NCBI GenBank assembly: GCA_963728125.1
Contig: CAVSIZ010000015.1
Coordinates: forward strand, 186,001-250,000
Source of the DNA: CAWDCV01 sp963728125
GTDB lineage: Bacteria > Actinomycetota > Actinomycetes > CAWDCV01
Length of the DNA stretch: 64,000 nucleotides
Direction of reading: 5' to 3'
The number at the start of each line of letters is the position of its first letter. The stretch's first letter is position 1. The notes beneath the pieces were generated by a model. That model had not been told where the DNA came from, did no database searches, and saw only the letters and a program-made list of their open reading frames with translations. Both the position numbers and the translations under genes were made by a program. Positions 17,356 to 26,036 of the stretch are shown here, one piece after another.

Positions 17356-18041
17356 TGCTCAGCTCCGGCCGAGGATGCGGGCGGGGGCGTTCCCGCGCGC
17401 TTCGACCACCCCGGTGCGAGCGGTCCCTGCCAGGCCCACAGGACGAGTACGACGACGGAGGCGACGGTCAGGGCCGCAGCCCCGGCCCGCCAGGCCCGCC
17501 GCTCCGGGCGTCCGATCGCGAGCCGCCAGCCGATGGCGATCATGACGGCGAGGACGCAGCCGGCGGTCACCCACGTCGACCACTGGGTGCGTGAGTCGGC
17601 GCCACTGCCGAGGCCATGGACGACCGCAAGCGGCCAGCAGGCGTACGCCGACCAGTGCACCACGCGCCAGGTCCGATGCCCCAGCCGATGGCGGAGCAGG
17701 CTCGAGACGATCAACACCACGACGAGCTCGAAGGCGATTGTGCCGAGCCCGAGCCACAGCGGCCGGTACTGAGAGACGAACGGGACGGCTGCGTCCAGCC
17801 AGGTGATGACGACGTAGTCGTCCAGGACCACAGCGACGATGTGCGCGACGAGCAACGCGAGGCAGGCCAGCGACACGTTGCGGTGCAGACCTTGGGTGAG
17901 AAACCGCGGCCACGAGGCGGACAGCGTTCGACCGCTAGCGGCGACGCCCAGGACCAGGCTCAGCGTCAGGAGTACGAGCGTGACGACGCCGGTCGCACGC
18001 GCGATGTACCAGGTCAGCGCCGGGTCACTGAAGACGCTCAT
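17352..18041 (-). CDS. Ferric-reductase-like two-haem membrane protein
   Basis: From the ATG at 18041 the protein has 229 residues and six predicted membrane spans. Two histidine pairs stand one turn apart across the membrane: His53-x13-His67 and His129-x12-His142, the bis-haem b ligation of ferric reductases and NADPH oxidases. Unlike NOX it lacks a fused FAD/NAD domain; the separate NuoF-like protein could serve that role. The C-terminus is short, charged and Pro-rich. It overlaps apbE and the NuoF-like gene by 4 bases each. Likely function is moving electrons from the cytoplasm to an outer flavin or metal acceptor. Confidence 0.85.
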   Translation of the reverse strand: MSVFSDPALTWYIARATGVVTLVLLTLSLVLGVAASGRTLSASWPRFLTQGLHRNVSLACLALLVAHIVAVVLDDYVVITWLDAAVPFVSQYRPLWLGLGTIAFELVVVLIVSSLLRHRLGHRTWRVVHWSAYACWPLAVVHGLGSGADSRTQWSTWVTAGCVLAVMIAIGWRLAIGRPERRAWRAGAAALTVASVVVLVLWAWQGPLAPGWSKRAGTPPPASSAGAEQ

Positions 18042-19021
18042 GAGGCGACCGCGTCCTCGGGCCAGCCCGCGATCCGGGACACAGCGCCGTGAGCGTCGAC
18101 CAGCCGGCTGGGCAGGCCGAGCTGGGCGAGCCAGGACGGAGCCGCCCCACCACGGACCATCGCCGCCGTCGTCGCGGTGTTGGCGTCCACGCAAGTCGCC
18201 GCGTTGACCGTGACCATGCGCCAGACCGGGTCGACGGGCCGGCCGGTGCGTGGGTCGAGGATGTGGTGCAGAGTCTCGCCGCCGCGGCGCCAGCGGCGTA
18301 CGACGGTGCTGGACGACGCCACGCCGCCATCGTGGATGTAGGCGACCGGACCGTCACCGTCACCCGCCTCGTCCGTCAGGCCTACCGGCCATCCGTGGGC
18401 GGGCTGGTCGTCGGGTGGTCCACCGATGGCGAGGTCACCGCCGAGACTGACCAGCACGGGTGCGGAGATGGTCGCTGCGATCCGGGCGGTAGCACGGTCG
18501 GCCGCCCACGCCTTGGCCGTGGCGCCGAGATCGAGAGCGACTCCGGGCGGTACGCGAAGCGTGCGCTGGGCGACGTCGAGCTCCACCTCGCGCCAAGCGT
18601 TCGGGCGCGGTAACGACGCCGAAATCGGCGGTCCATCGCCGGGGAGCGCGGCGAAGTCGCGGTCGTAGCCTGCTGCGACGAGGCTGGCGCCCAGGGTGGG
18701 ATCGACGTCGCCGTTGGTCTGAGCAGCAGCACGCAATGCGACTGCTACCGCCCCGGCCAAGTGCGACGACACCGGAATGCGCGATCCGGCCGCGGCATTG
18801 ACGGCGACCAGCTCCGCGTCGGGCCGGAACCGACTGCAGGCGCGGTCGACCGCATCGAGCTCGTCACGTAGGTGTGCAGCAGCAACGGCCAGCTGTTCGG
18901 TCGAGCCACGCACGACGAGCTCTACCCGGGTGCCGAGCGCGCGCCACACGCACCGTACAAACCCAGGGAAGGCCGACGGTGACCTCTGGGAGACCTGAAT
19001 AGGGGGAAGAAGCTGACTCAC
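18038..19021 (-). CDS. apbE: FAD:protein FMN transferase (ApbE)
   Basis: The 327-residue protein has the ApbE signatures DLGATAKAWAADRA and GVASSSTVVRRW, plus HHILDPRTGRPVD, whose residues bind FAD and Mg. ApbE links FMN covalently to a threonine or serine in a DxxTGAT-type motif on exported or membrane proteins. No obvious lipoprotein signal is seen at the N-terminus. It overlaps the Pro/Ala-rich protein gene upstream and the haem protein gene downstream by 4 bases each. No recognisable acceptor motif occurs in any other protein of the operon. Confidence 0.9.
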   Translation of the reverse strand: MSQLLPPIQVSQRSPSAFPGFVRCVWRALGTRVELVVRGSTEQLAVAAAHLRDELDAVDRACSRFRPDAELVAVNAAAGSRIPVSSHLAGAVAVALRAAAQTNGDVDPTLGASLVAAGYDRDFAALPGDGPPISASLPRPNAWREVELDVAQRTLRVPPGVALDLGATAKAWAADRATARIAATISAPVLVSLGGDLAIGGPPDDQPAHGWPVGLTDEAGDGDGPVAYIHDGGVASSSTVVRRWRRGGETLHHILDPRTGRPVDPVWRMVTVNAATCVDANTATTAAMVRGGAAPSWLAQLGLPSRLVDAHGAVSRIAGWPEDAVAS

Positions 19022-19527
19022 GACCCGCCGGTGGGAGTGGGGCTGGGGGTCGGCGTCGACGTCGGGCTGGGCGGCGGTGAGCTCGGCGGCGTCGACGGAG
19101 GCGCCGGCGGGGGAGGCGGCTCCGAGCTCGGCGGCGGCTGCTCCGGCTCCGGCGGGGGCGGTGCCTCCTCGCTCGGCGGTGGCGGCGGGGCGGCGGCCAG
19201 CTCGGCACGTCCGGTGGCTGCCGGCGCCGGTTGTTCAGCCGCGGGAGCCTGCTCGACAGGTGCGTCCTCTGCCGGCGCCGGAGCGGCCTCCATTGCGACC
19301 GCCGGCGGGGCGGTCATCGATGCGGCTGGGGTGGCAGCGTCGAGCGTGCCGGCGGGGGCGGCGGCTGCGGCGGCCTCGCCGTCTGCGGACGTCGAAACAG
19401 CAGCGGCTTGACCCATGGCGACGGTGATCCCGCCGGTAGCGATGACGGCGCCCGCCGCCACGCTCTTACTCAGGGCGGACAGGCGGCGCAGCGCCCGATC
19501 ACGGTGGCGCGCACGGCGTTGCGACAC
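19018..19527 (-). CDS. Membrane-anchored Pro/Ala/Ser-rich low-complexity protein
   Basis: The 169-residue protein has a basic N-terminus, one hydrophobic span (about residues 22-45) and then an Ala-rich region followed by about 55 residues dominated by Pro, Ser, Glu and Thr. It looks like a signal-anchored protein whose disordered tail crosses the cell wall. It has no FMN-binding domain and no DxxTGAT-type motif. It is first in the electron-transfer operon and overlaps apbE by 4 bases. In similar actinobacterial clusters an FMN-binding-domain protein often stands here, so this may be a degenerate or replacement partner. Confidence 0.7.
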   Translation of the reverse strand: MSQRRARHRDRALRRLSALSKSVAAGAVIATGGITVAMGQAAAVSTSADGEAAAAAAPAGTLDAATPAASMTAPPAVAMEAAPAPAEDAPVEQAPAAEQPAPAATGRAELAAAPPPPPSEEAPPPPEPEQPPPSSEPPPPPAPPSTPPSSPPPSPTSTPTPSPTPTGGS

Positions 19528-19696
19528 TCAGAAGACTCCGCTACGGCTCGGCTCAATGACGTCGTGCAATCCCCGTCGACGCCGATCGTGCCCCAGTGGC
19601 GCAGGCACTTTCTACCAAGGGACTGTCAAAGATCACGAATTTCGTGTAACGCCAAAGCATCCCAACGCGACAAACTTGTCTGACGATGGGTCCATC

Positions 19697-20350
19697 ATGG
19701 TCACGTCGTCGACGGTCGAGCTGTCGCTGCAGGGCGCCGCGCTGCGCGGCGATCTCGTCGTACCGACCGGAGCGAGCGGGATCGTGCTGTTCGCCCACGG
19801 CTCGGGCAGCAGCCGCATGAGTCCACGCAATCGACGCGTTGCCGTCAGTCTGCATGACGCTGGTTTTGCCACCCTGCTCCTGGATCTGCTCACCGCGCGG
19901 GAGGAGTCAGTCGATGACCGGACACGCGTGCTGCGCTTCGACATCGGCCTGCTCGGCGACAGATTGACTGCGGCGGTCGACTGGTTGGCGACCGATGTGC
20001 GTACTGCCGCGATGTCCGTCGGTGCATTCGGCGCGAGTACCGGAGCTGCCGCAGCGCTGGTGGCTGCGGCATCCCGACCGGATCGCTTCAGCGCCGTCGT
20101 GTCGCGCGGAGGTCGACCCGATCTCGCCGGAGATCAATTATCAGCGGTACGCGCACCAACGCTGCTCATCGTCGGCGGTGCAGACTCGCACGTGCTGCGC
20201 CTGAACGAGCGAGCGTCGCGCATGCTGTCGCGCTGCGAGTTGGCCGTCGTGCCCGGCGCGACGCACTTGTTCGAGGAACCAGGCGCTCTCGAGCGGGTCA
20301 CCGAGCTAGCGACCACGTGGTTCCGCCGCCACCTTGCCGACTCCGGTTAG
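19697..20350 (+). CDS. Alpha/beta hydrolase (dienelactone-hydrolase-like)
   Basis: From the ATG at 19697 the protein has 217 residues. The oxyanion region is FAHGSGSSRMSPRNR, the nucleophile elbow GAFGASTGAAAAL, the acid lies in LLIVGGADSHVL and the histidine in PGATHLFEEPGAL, so the triad is intact. The group includes dienelactone hydrolases and small esterases of unknown substrate. The longer in-frame stretch upstream to 19415 overlaps the Pro-rich gene on the other strand and has no homology. The 3' end overlaps the MFS gene by 4 bases. Confidence 0.82.
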   Translation: MVTSSTVELSLQGAALRGDLVVPTGASGIVLFAHGSGSSRMSPRNRRVAVSLHDAGFATLLLDLLTAREESVDDRTRVLRFDIGLLGDRLTAAVDWLATDVRTAAMSVGAFGASTGAAAALVAAASRPDRFSAVVSRGGRPDLAGDQLSAVRAPTLLIVGGADSHVLRLNERASRMLSRCELAVVPGATHLFEEPGALERVTELATTWFRRHLADSG

Positions 20351-21549
20351 GACACGACCCGTCGGCCTGGGTCCGGATCGACGCTTCGATCGGCGCCGGC
20401 TAGCCGGCCCAGAATTGCCAACGCCAGCGCAACTCCCAGCAAAGTCAGCAGCGGTACGTCCCATGCGTCCGTCCGGCCGTACAGCCAGCCGATCAGCACC
20501 GGGCCCACGGCTCCGGTGAGGTAGCCAACCAGCTGCACCATCCCCGACAGTCGACGGGCAACATCGGCTCGATGCGCGCGGAGCACGATCAGGGTGAGGC
20601 CAAGCGAGATGGATGCCCCTTGCGCAAGTCCTCCTATCGCCACCCACAGCGGCCACGCGCGCGGCCAGAGCAGGAGTCCCGCAAAGAGCACGACGAACGC
20701 GGCTGCCGCCATCACGGCCAGCCAGCCTTGATGAGGACGCCGATGGATGACCGCGGGGATAGCGAGTGTCCCAGCGATCCCGAGCACCTGGAACAGTGAG
20801 GCGCCGCCGCCGGCCCCTGCAGGGGTCAGCCCTGCCTCGTCGACCAGGATCGTGGGTAGCCAGGCCGTCACCGCGTAGAAGCACAGCGCTTGCGCGCCGA
20901 AGAACGCGGCCAATGCCCAGGCGACTGGCGAGCGCCAGGGCGACGTCGCTTCCGGTGCCTCGGCTTGCTGGGTGGCACGATCGGCTGGTGGCTGAGGAAA
21001 CGCGAGCCGCCACACGACTGCGGCGACCACAGCCAGGAGCCCCCACGACCCCAACGCTGGCCGCCATCCCCACAGGGTTGCGAAAGGTGCGGTCAGCGCG
21101 GCGGCGATCGAAGCGCCCGTGACCAGGGCGGCGGTGTAAAGCCCGGTCATCTGCCCGGCACGACGGGGGAACTCTTCCTTGACGACCACGGGCACGAGCA
21201 CGTTGCCCACCGTCATTCCCGCGCCGACGATGACGGTGGCGCCGAGGAGGACCGGTACTCCGTCGAGGACCCGCACGATGCTGCCGACCGCGATGCCGCC
21301 GCAGCCGAGCAGGATCGCGCCGTCCAGCCCGAGCCGCCGGCTGAGCGCGACCGAGGCGGGAGCCAGTAGCGCGAAGCAGAGCACGGGCAGCGTCGTCAGC
21401 AGGCCGGCCGTCGCCGGCGTCAGCCCCAGCTCGGCGCGAAGCTCTCCCAGGATCGGCGACACCGCGGCGATCGCGCTCCGAAGATTGAGCGCGACGAGCA
21501 GGACTGCGACGAGTCGGAGAAGCGGCCGTGGGGCAACCGGATCAGTCAC
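20347..21549 (-). CDS. CynX/NimT-type MFS transporter
   Basis: The 400-residue protein has twelve membrane spans and the CynX/NimT opening (ALNLRSAIAAVSPILGELRA, then LTPATAGLLTTLPVL). The family exports cyanate, nitroimidazoles and similar small compounds. The GTG at 21549 overlaps by 4 bases the stop codon expected for the upstream ATPase, the usual arrangement in this genome. In the sequence as given it is also read as the C-terminal half of a 719-residue frame fused to the ATPase; I treat that as a frameshift artefact. It is probably the last gene of the importer operon. Confidence 0.85.
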   Translation of the reverse strand: MTDPVAPRPLLRLVAVLLVALNLRSAIAAVSPILGELRAELGLTPATAGLLTTLPVLCFALLAPASVALSRRLGLDGAILLGCGGIAVGSIVRVLDGVPVLLGATVIVGAGMTVGNVLVPVVVKEEFPRRAGQMTGLYTAALVTGASIAAALTAPFATLWGWRPALGSWGLLAVVAAVVWRLAFPQPPADRATQQAEAPEATSPWRSPVAWALAAFFGAQALCFYAVTAWLPTILVDEAGLTPAGAGGGASLFQVLGIAGTLAIPAVIHRRPHQGWLAVMAAAAFVVLFAGLLLWPRAWPLWVAIGGLAQGASISLGLTLIVLRAHRADVARRLSGMVQLVGYLTGAVGPVLIGWLYGRTDAWDVPLLTLLGVALALAILGRLAGADRSVDPDPGRRVVS

Positions 21550-22383
21550 GCCGAGGAGGATTCCGCGGGACGTTGCCCGAGCTTGGCGGCCTGAACGAGC
21601 TCGTAGACGTGTGCGCGCAGCTGCACGAAAGCGCGGCATCGACCGGGTGGTCAGCTGATCGCGCTCGCTCGGCAGGTCGATCGCGACATCCTCCAGTACC
21701 TCGGTGGGTGCATGGCTGAGCACGACGACACGCTCACCGAGGTACACCGACTCGTCGATGTCGTGCGTGACGAAGAGGACGGTGACACCGAGACGCTGCC
21801 ACAGCGAACGCACGAGGTCCTCGAGTTCGCCGCGAGTCTGTGCATCGACGGCGGCGAACGGCTCGTCCATGAGGAGCACGTGCGGTTCGTACGCCACCGC
21901 GCGCGCAATGGCGACTCGCTGCTGCATGCCACCGGATAGCTGCCACGGATGCGCCCCGTGTACATCGGCGAGCCCGACGGCCGAGAGGGAGCGCTCGACG
22001 AGATCGCGGCGCTCGGCACCGGCCAGCCGCTTCTCCTTCAACGGCAATTCGACGTTCTGCCGGACGGTCAGCCACGGGAAAAGGCTGCGGCCATACTCCT
22101 GGAAGACCACGGCCATCCCCGGCGGGGGACCGGTGACCCGCTGCCCCTCCAGCACGATCTCACCGCCGCTGGCCTCGAGCAGACCGGCGATGCACTTCAA
22201 CAGAGTCGTCTTGCCGGCGCCGGACGGACCAACGACGCACACGAACTCACCCGCGCGCACGGCCAGCGTGAGGTCCCGTATCGCTTCCACCGGCCGCGCA
22301 CCCGCGTAGACCTTGCGCAGCTCGCGGACGTCGAGCATCACATCGCTGCGGACATCGGTGCTGGCGGGCGGCACCGCAGTCAT
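21546..22383 (-). CDS. NitT/TauT/SsuB-type ABC importer ATPase, frameshifted near its 3' end
   Basis: Walker A VGPSGAGKTTLLK, signature QLSGGMQQRVAIARA and Walker B VLLMDEPFAAVD are intact, and the protein closely follows SsuB/TauB. After TTRSMPRF the frame should continue VQLRAHVYELVQAAKLG and stop, but one extra C (near base 21627) shifts it, and reading then runs on into the MFS gene. The alternative frame ends in TGA overlapping the MFS GTG by 4 bases. The ATG at 22383 stands 2 bases after the permease stop. It powers the two permeases upstream. Only the last 27 or so residues are affected, outside the catalytic core. Confidence 0.85.
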
Positions 22384-22385
22384 GC

Positions 22386-23171
22386 TCACCCCTTCCGCTC
22401 GATGTCGCGCTGCCCCCGATACCAGGCCAGCACCCGGCGCTCGACGAGCCGGAACAGCAAGGAAAGCCCGACGCCGACCAGGCCGAGCAGCAGGATGCCA
22501 CTCCACATCTCCGGGATCGCGAACGAGCGCTGAAACTGCACGATCGTGAAGCCCAGACCGTTGTTGGCGGCGAACATCTCGCTGATGACCATCAGGATCA
22601 CGCCGACGGACAACGCCTGCCGCGCGCCTGCCGCAATCTGCGGACTGGCAGCGCGCAGCACGAGAAAGCGCAGCTGGGTAGCCGGACGGAGTCGGTAGCA
22701 GCGTGCAGTGTCACGCAGCACCTCGTCGATGCCGCGAACACCCTCGACGGTGTTGAGCAGGATCGGCCACACGCAGCCGGAGAAGATCACCAGGATCTTC
22801 ATGCTGGTGCCGATGCCGGCGAACAAGATGAGGACCGGCACGAGTACGGGCGGTGGGATTGCCCGGAAGAACTCGAGGACTGGTTCGAGCAGGCTGCGCA
22901 GCACGCGCGACGAGCCGATCGCGACGCCGAGCCCGATGCCGACGACGAGCGCCAGCGCGTAGCCGGCCGCGAGCCGCAGCAGGCTCGGCAGGACCTGCTC
23001 AGTCAGCCGCCCCTCGAACCACGTCTCCGGGAAGACGCCGAGGATCTCGCGCAACGGCGGCCAGTAGAAACTCGTGCTGCCGGCGGTCACCGCCCACCAG
23101 ATGGCGAACAGGGCGATGGGCAGCGCCGCAACAACGAGCACCCCCTTGACGAAGCGACGCACGCTCGTCAC
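22386..23171 (-). CDS. ABC importer permease (SsuC/TauC type), second copy
   Basis: The 261-residue protein has six membrane spans and the BPD_transp_1 EAA-like loop (GIDEVLRDTARCYRLRPATQ followed by ASPQIAAGARQALSVGVILM) that contacts the ATPase. It overlaps the first permease by 4 bases and precedes the ATPase by 2 bases, so the two permeases probably form a heterodimer. The family imports sulfonates, taurine, nitrate or thiamine precursors. Confidence 0.88.
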   Translation of the reverse strand: MTSVRRFVKGVLVVAALPIALFAIWWAVTAGSTSFYWPPLREILGVFPETWFEGRLTEQVLPSLLRLAAGYALALVVGIGLGVAIGSSRVLRSLLEPVLEFFRAIPPPVLVPVLILFAGIGTSMKILVIFSGCVWPILLNTVEGVRGIDEVLRDTARCYRLRPATQLRFLVLRAASPQIAAGARQALSVGVILMVISEMFAANNGLGFTIVQFQRSFAIPEMWSGILLLGLVGVGLSLLFRLVERRVLAWYRGQRDIERKG

Positions 23172-23995
23172 CTGGCCACCTCACGGCGAATAGATGGATG
23201 CCACCGCAGCGCCCGCCGCTCGACCTGCCGCGCGATCACATTGACGGCGACGCCGATGAGACCGGTGACCATGACGAGTGCATACATCGAGGCATATGCA
23301 CCCGATGACTGCGCCACGGCGATGAGGTTGCCGAGCCCCGGACTGCCGATGATGAGTTCGCCGGTCACCTCGAGAATGAGGGCGACGGCGGCGGCGAGAC
23401 GAAAGCCAGTGACAACGTACGGCAGCGCCGTCGGCCAGATGACGGTACGGACACGGGTGAGTGCGCGGAACCGGTAGCTGCGCGACGTCTCGCGAGCGAC
23501 CGGGTCGACGTCCTGCACGCCGTACAGCACCTGCACGAGAACCTGCCAGAAGCTGGCGTAGACGACGAGCAGCAGCGTTGCCCGCATGTCGGTGCCGTAC
23601 AGCAGCACCGCAAGCGGGATCAGCGCGACCGACGGAATCGGGCGGAGGAACTCGATCGTCGAGTTCGTCGCTTTGCGCAGCATCGGGACGCTGCCGATGA
23701 CGACACCGAGGGCGATGCCCGCGACCATGGCGATCGCGAGACCGATCGCCCATCCGCGCAGCGTCCCGCCGAGTGCTGTCCAGAACTCGGGCTCACGAAG
23801 CTGCTCGCCGAGAGCTTGCGCGATCTCGTGGAAGGGCGGGAGAAACCTGCTGTCGACAATGCCGATGCGGGGCAGCAGCTCCATCACCGTGACGAGCCCG
23901 AGCAGGCCAAGCACGCCGAGGACAGCGTTGGACGGCGCACCGCGGCGGTGCGAGGTCGCCCCCGCAGCGCCGACGGTGACCGACTCTGCCGTCAC
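23168..23995 (-). CDS. ABC importer permease (SsuC/TauC type), first copy
   Basis: The 275-residue permease has a short hydrophilic N-terminus and six spans. Its coupling loop reads ARETSRSYRFRALTRVRTVI and is followed by LPYVVTGFRLAAAVALILEV, both typical of SsuC/TauC. It overlaps the binding-protein gene and the second permease by 4 bases each. Heterodimeric permeases with one ATPase are common in the NitT/TauT group. The substrate depends on the binding protein and is not settled. Confidence 0.88.
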   Translation of the reverse strand: MTAESVTVGAAGATSHRRGAPSNAVLGVLGLLGLVTVMELLPRIGIVDSRFLPPFHEIAQALGEQLREPEFWTALGGTLRGWAIGLAIAMVAGIALGVVIGSVPMLRKATNSTIEFLRPIPSVALIPLAVLLYGTDMRATLLLVVYASFWQVLVQVLYGVQDVDPVARETSRSYRFRALTRVRTVIWPTALPYVVTGFRLAAAVALILEVTGELIIGSPGLGNLIAVAQSSGAYASMYALVMVTGLIGVAVNVIARQVERRALRWHPSIRREVAR

Positions 23996-24972
23996 GGCAG
24001 AAGCGCCTCGACATCAGGTGCGGTGTCGACGAGTCCGTCCTCCTCGGCCAGGTCGGCAAGCAGCTGTACCGCGTCGGCGTCGATCTCGCTGGGCCAGCGC
24101 GGCAGAATCAGTGCCTCAGCGACAGCGGGATCGATCTGCGTGTAGCTGCCGAGTACCTCGCGCGCAGCGTCCGGGTTGTCCTGGGCGTACTGCAGCGACT
24201 CGTTCATGGCCTCGGTGAAGGCCTCGACGAGCTCGGGATCCTCCTCGACCTTCTGCTGAGTGGTGAAGTAGGCCGCGATGACCAGATTGGGATCCGTCTC
24301 CGCATAGTTCCACGTCACTGGCGTCGCGCCCTGGTTGCGCATGATGGTGAGGAACGGCTCGAGACCCCACGCGGCGTCGATCCGGCCCTCAGCGAGTGCG
24401 GCGGGCATGTCGGGGAACGGCAGCTCGACGAAGTTGATGGTCGACGCGTCGCCGCCGGCGTCCTTCACGACCTTGGAGATCGTCGTGGTCCCGATGTTGT
24501 TGAGGGTGTTGACCGCAACTGTCCGACCCGCGAGGTCGGCGGGACCGGCGATGTTGCTGCCCTGCGGCACCACGACGGCCGCGAAGTCCTCTCCCGGCTC
24601 GCCCGTCGTACTGTCACCTGCCGCGACGACCTTGAGCGGCAGGCCCTGGGTCTGCGCGATCAGCAGTGACGTGATGTTGCTGAACCCGAAGTCGAACTCG
24701 CCGCTGAGGACGGCCGGAACGATGGCGGCGCCACCCTGAGCGGTCTGCAGCGTGACATCGAGGCCGCGATCCTCGAAGAAGCCTTGCTCCACGCCGAGGT
24801 AGATCGGCGCGACGTCGACGATGGGAATGACGCCGACGGTGATCGCCTGCGTCTCGCTCGCGCCGGTCGCACCGTTGGATGCAGTATCACCAGCGTCGTC
24901 GTCGCCGCCACCGCATGCGGTCAGGATGGTGAGGATCGCGGCCGACAGGACCGCGACAAGGGACCGTTTCAT
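23992..24972 (-). CDS. ABC importer substrate-binding lipoprotein (NMT1/SsuA-like)
   Basis: From the ATG at 24972 (ribosome site GAGGAACC) the protein has 326 residues. It opens with a lipoprotein signal MKRSLVAVLSAAILTILTAC, lipidated at Cys20, and a GGGDDD linker. The NMT1 core follows: VGVIPIVDVAPIYLGVEQGF, then the hinge motif GEFDFGFSN. This group binds sulfonates, nitrate or pyrimidine precursors such as HMP. It is the first gene of a five-gene operon with two permeases, an ATPase and an MFS carrier. No riboswitch-like fold is seen in the 193 bases upstream, so thiamine-precursor import is not supported. A sulfonate ligand is an inference only. Confidence 0.88.
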   Translation of the reverse strand: MKRSLVAVLSAAILTILTACGGGDDDAGDTASNGATGASETQAITVGVIPIVDVAPIYLGVEQGFFEDRGLDVTLQTAQGGAAIVPAVLSGEFDFGFSNITSLLIAQTQGLPLKVVAAGDSTTGEPGEDFAAVVVPQGSNIAGPADLAGRTVAVNTLNNIGTTTISKVVKDAGGDASTINFVELPFPDMPAALAEGRIDAAWGLEPFLTIMRNQGATPVTWNYAETDPNLVIAAYFTTQQKVEEDPELVEAFTEAMNESLQYAQDNPDAAREVLGSYTQIDPAVAEALILPRWPSEIDADAVQLLADLAEEDGLVDTAPDVEALLP

Positions 24973-25165
24973 GGTTCCTCCGGGGGTGTCCGTTGAGTGC
25001 AGACCGGACGCTACTCCGCCCCTTGCGTGGGGATCTTGAGGCATCCGCGCGATGGGGGCGCGACGACAGCGGGCCGCGCCGCTGGGACGCCATGCGTCGT
25101 GGCCTGGTCGCGATCCACGACCAGGGCCCCCTGACCGATGACGCGGTGCCGTATCAGGCGGGAAG

Positions 25166-25609
25166 CTACGGACCCGCCTCGAGTTGCGCCTTCAACCGGC
25201 GCAGATCCTTGCGGTTGGCGCGGCGCATCGCGCGCGCCATGAACGGTGCGGCCACCCGGGAGAATCCGGTCGGCTCGCCGCGATTGCGCAGCGTCATCCG
25301 GGTTGCGTCCGGGTCGACAGCCGACCACGTGTACGTCGTCTCCATGGCGAACGGTCCCTCGGCCGTACGCATGACCAGTCGCTCGCTGTCGACCACGTCG
25401 ACCAGCTCGTAGGTGTACGCGAGCCGACGCCCGAGGAAGCGGGCGACAAACGCGACCTTCGATCCGGTCCGCACTATTGGCGGCGACTTCCACTCGACCG
25501 AGTCGATGTTGACGTACCACTGTGGCGCGTTCGACGGATCGGCGGCGTAGTGCGCGACGACGCCGATCGGCCGCCCAATCGTGATCTCGGTGACTACATC
25601 AACGGCCAC
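25166..25609 (-). CDS. SRPBCC (START-like) family protein
   Basis: The 147-residue protein is a single SRPBCC fold: a first strand VVTEITIGRPIGVVAHYAAD, a central sheet ending VMRTAEGPFAMETTYTWSAV and a long C-terminal helix with many Arg/Lys. The family binds hydrophobic ligands in a deep pocket; some are cyclases, many have unknown roles. The start is a GTG. It is followed on the minus strand by no coupled gene; the YCII gene lies upstream on the same strand by 17 bases, so the two may be co-transcribed. Confidence 0.8.
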   Translation of the reverse strand: MAVDVVTEITIGRPIGVVAHYAADPSNAPQWYVNIDSVEWKSPPIVRTGSKVAFVARFLGRRLAYTYELVDVVDSERLVMRTAEGPFAMETTYTWSAVDPDATRMTLRNRGEPTGFSRVAAPFMARAMRRANRKDLRRLKAQLEAGP

Positions 25610-25626
25610 CTAGCGTTCCCGGACGC

Positions 25627-25950
25627 TCAGGTTGGCCGCGGTACGTCGATCGTCTCGTAGACCTCGACGCGGCCACCGTCAGTGAGGACTGGGCAGCCAG
25701 CTGCCATCTTCGTGGCCGCGTCCATCGAGTCGGCGGACACGACGGTGTAGCCGGTCAGCTGCGAACGAGCGGCATCTTTCGATGATCCGTCGGAGCCGAC
25801 CTCGCGCGACGGTCCGAAGGGGTTGCCGCCATCGACAACGGCGGCACCAAGCTCGCCGTACCAGACTCCCCACGCGGCCATGACCGCGTCCTGCTGCTCC
25901 TGCGTCTCGGGAATGCCGCCACCCTGATACAGGTAGACATACGTCGCCAT
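25627..25950 (-). CDS. YCII-related (DGPF) domain protein
   Basis: From the ATG at 25950 the protein has 107 residues and the YCII/DGPF layout: a front strand TYVYLYQGGGIPETQEQQDA, a GNPFGPSREV turn where the family has DGPF-like residues, and a C-terminal GYTVVSADSMDAATKMAAGC helix. Function is unknown; members often sit beside ArsR-AHSA1 genes or sigma factors, and a divergent ArsR-AHSA1 gene is indeed next to it. The divergent spacer of about 86 bases probably carries both promoters. Confidence 0.82.
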   Translation of the reverse strand: MATYVYLYQGGGIPETQEQQDAVMAAWGVWYGELGAAVVDGGNPFGPSREVGSDGSSKDAARSQLTGYTVVSADSMDAATKMAAGCPVLTDGGRVEVYETIDVPRPT

Positions 25951-26036
25951 CACAAGCCCCTCTCCCCGGAAGACTTCGGTGTCGGCCGAATTCGACCACA
26001 ACCGAAATAGCGGGTCAAGGACAGTAGGGTCACCCC

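Noticed and set aside
20347..22506. A genuine ATPase-MFS fusion protein
   Set aside because: The alternative frame restores a standard ATPase ending and a 4-base overlap with the MFS start, so a one-base error or mutation is simpler.
24973..25165. TPP or other riboswitch before the NMT1-like operon
   Set aside because: No conserved THI-element boxes or stable multi-arm fold are visible in the 193 bases upstream.
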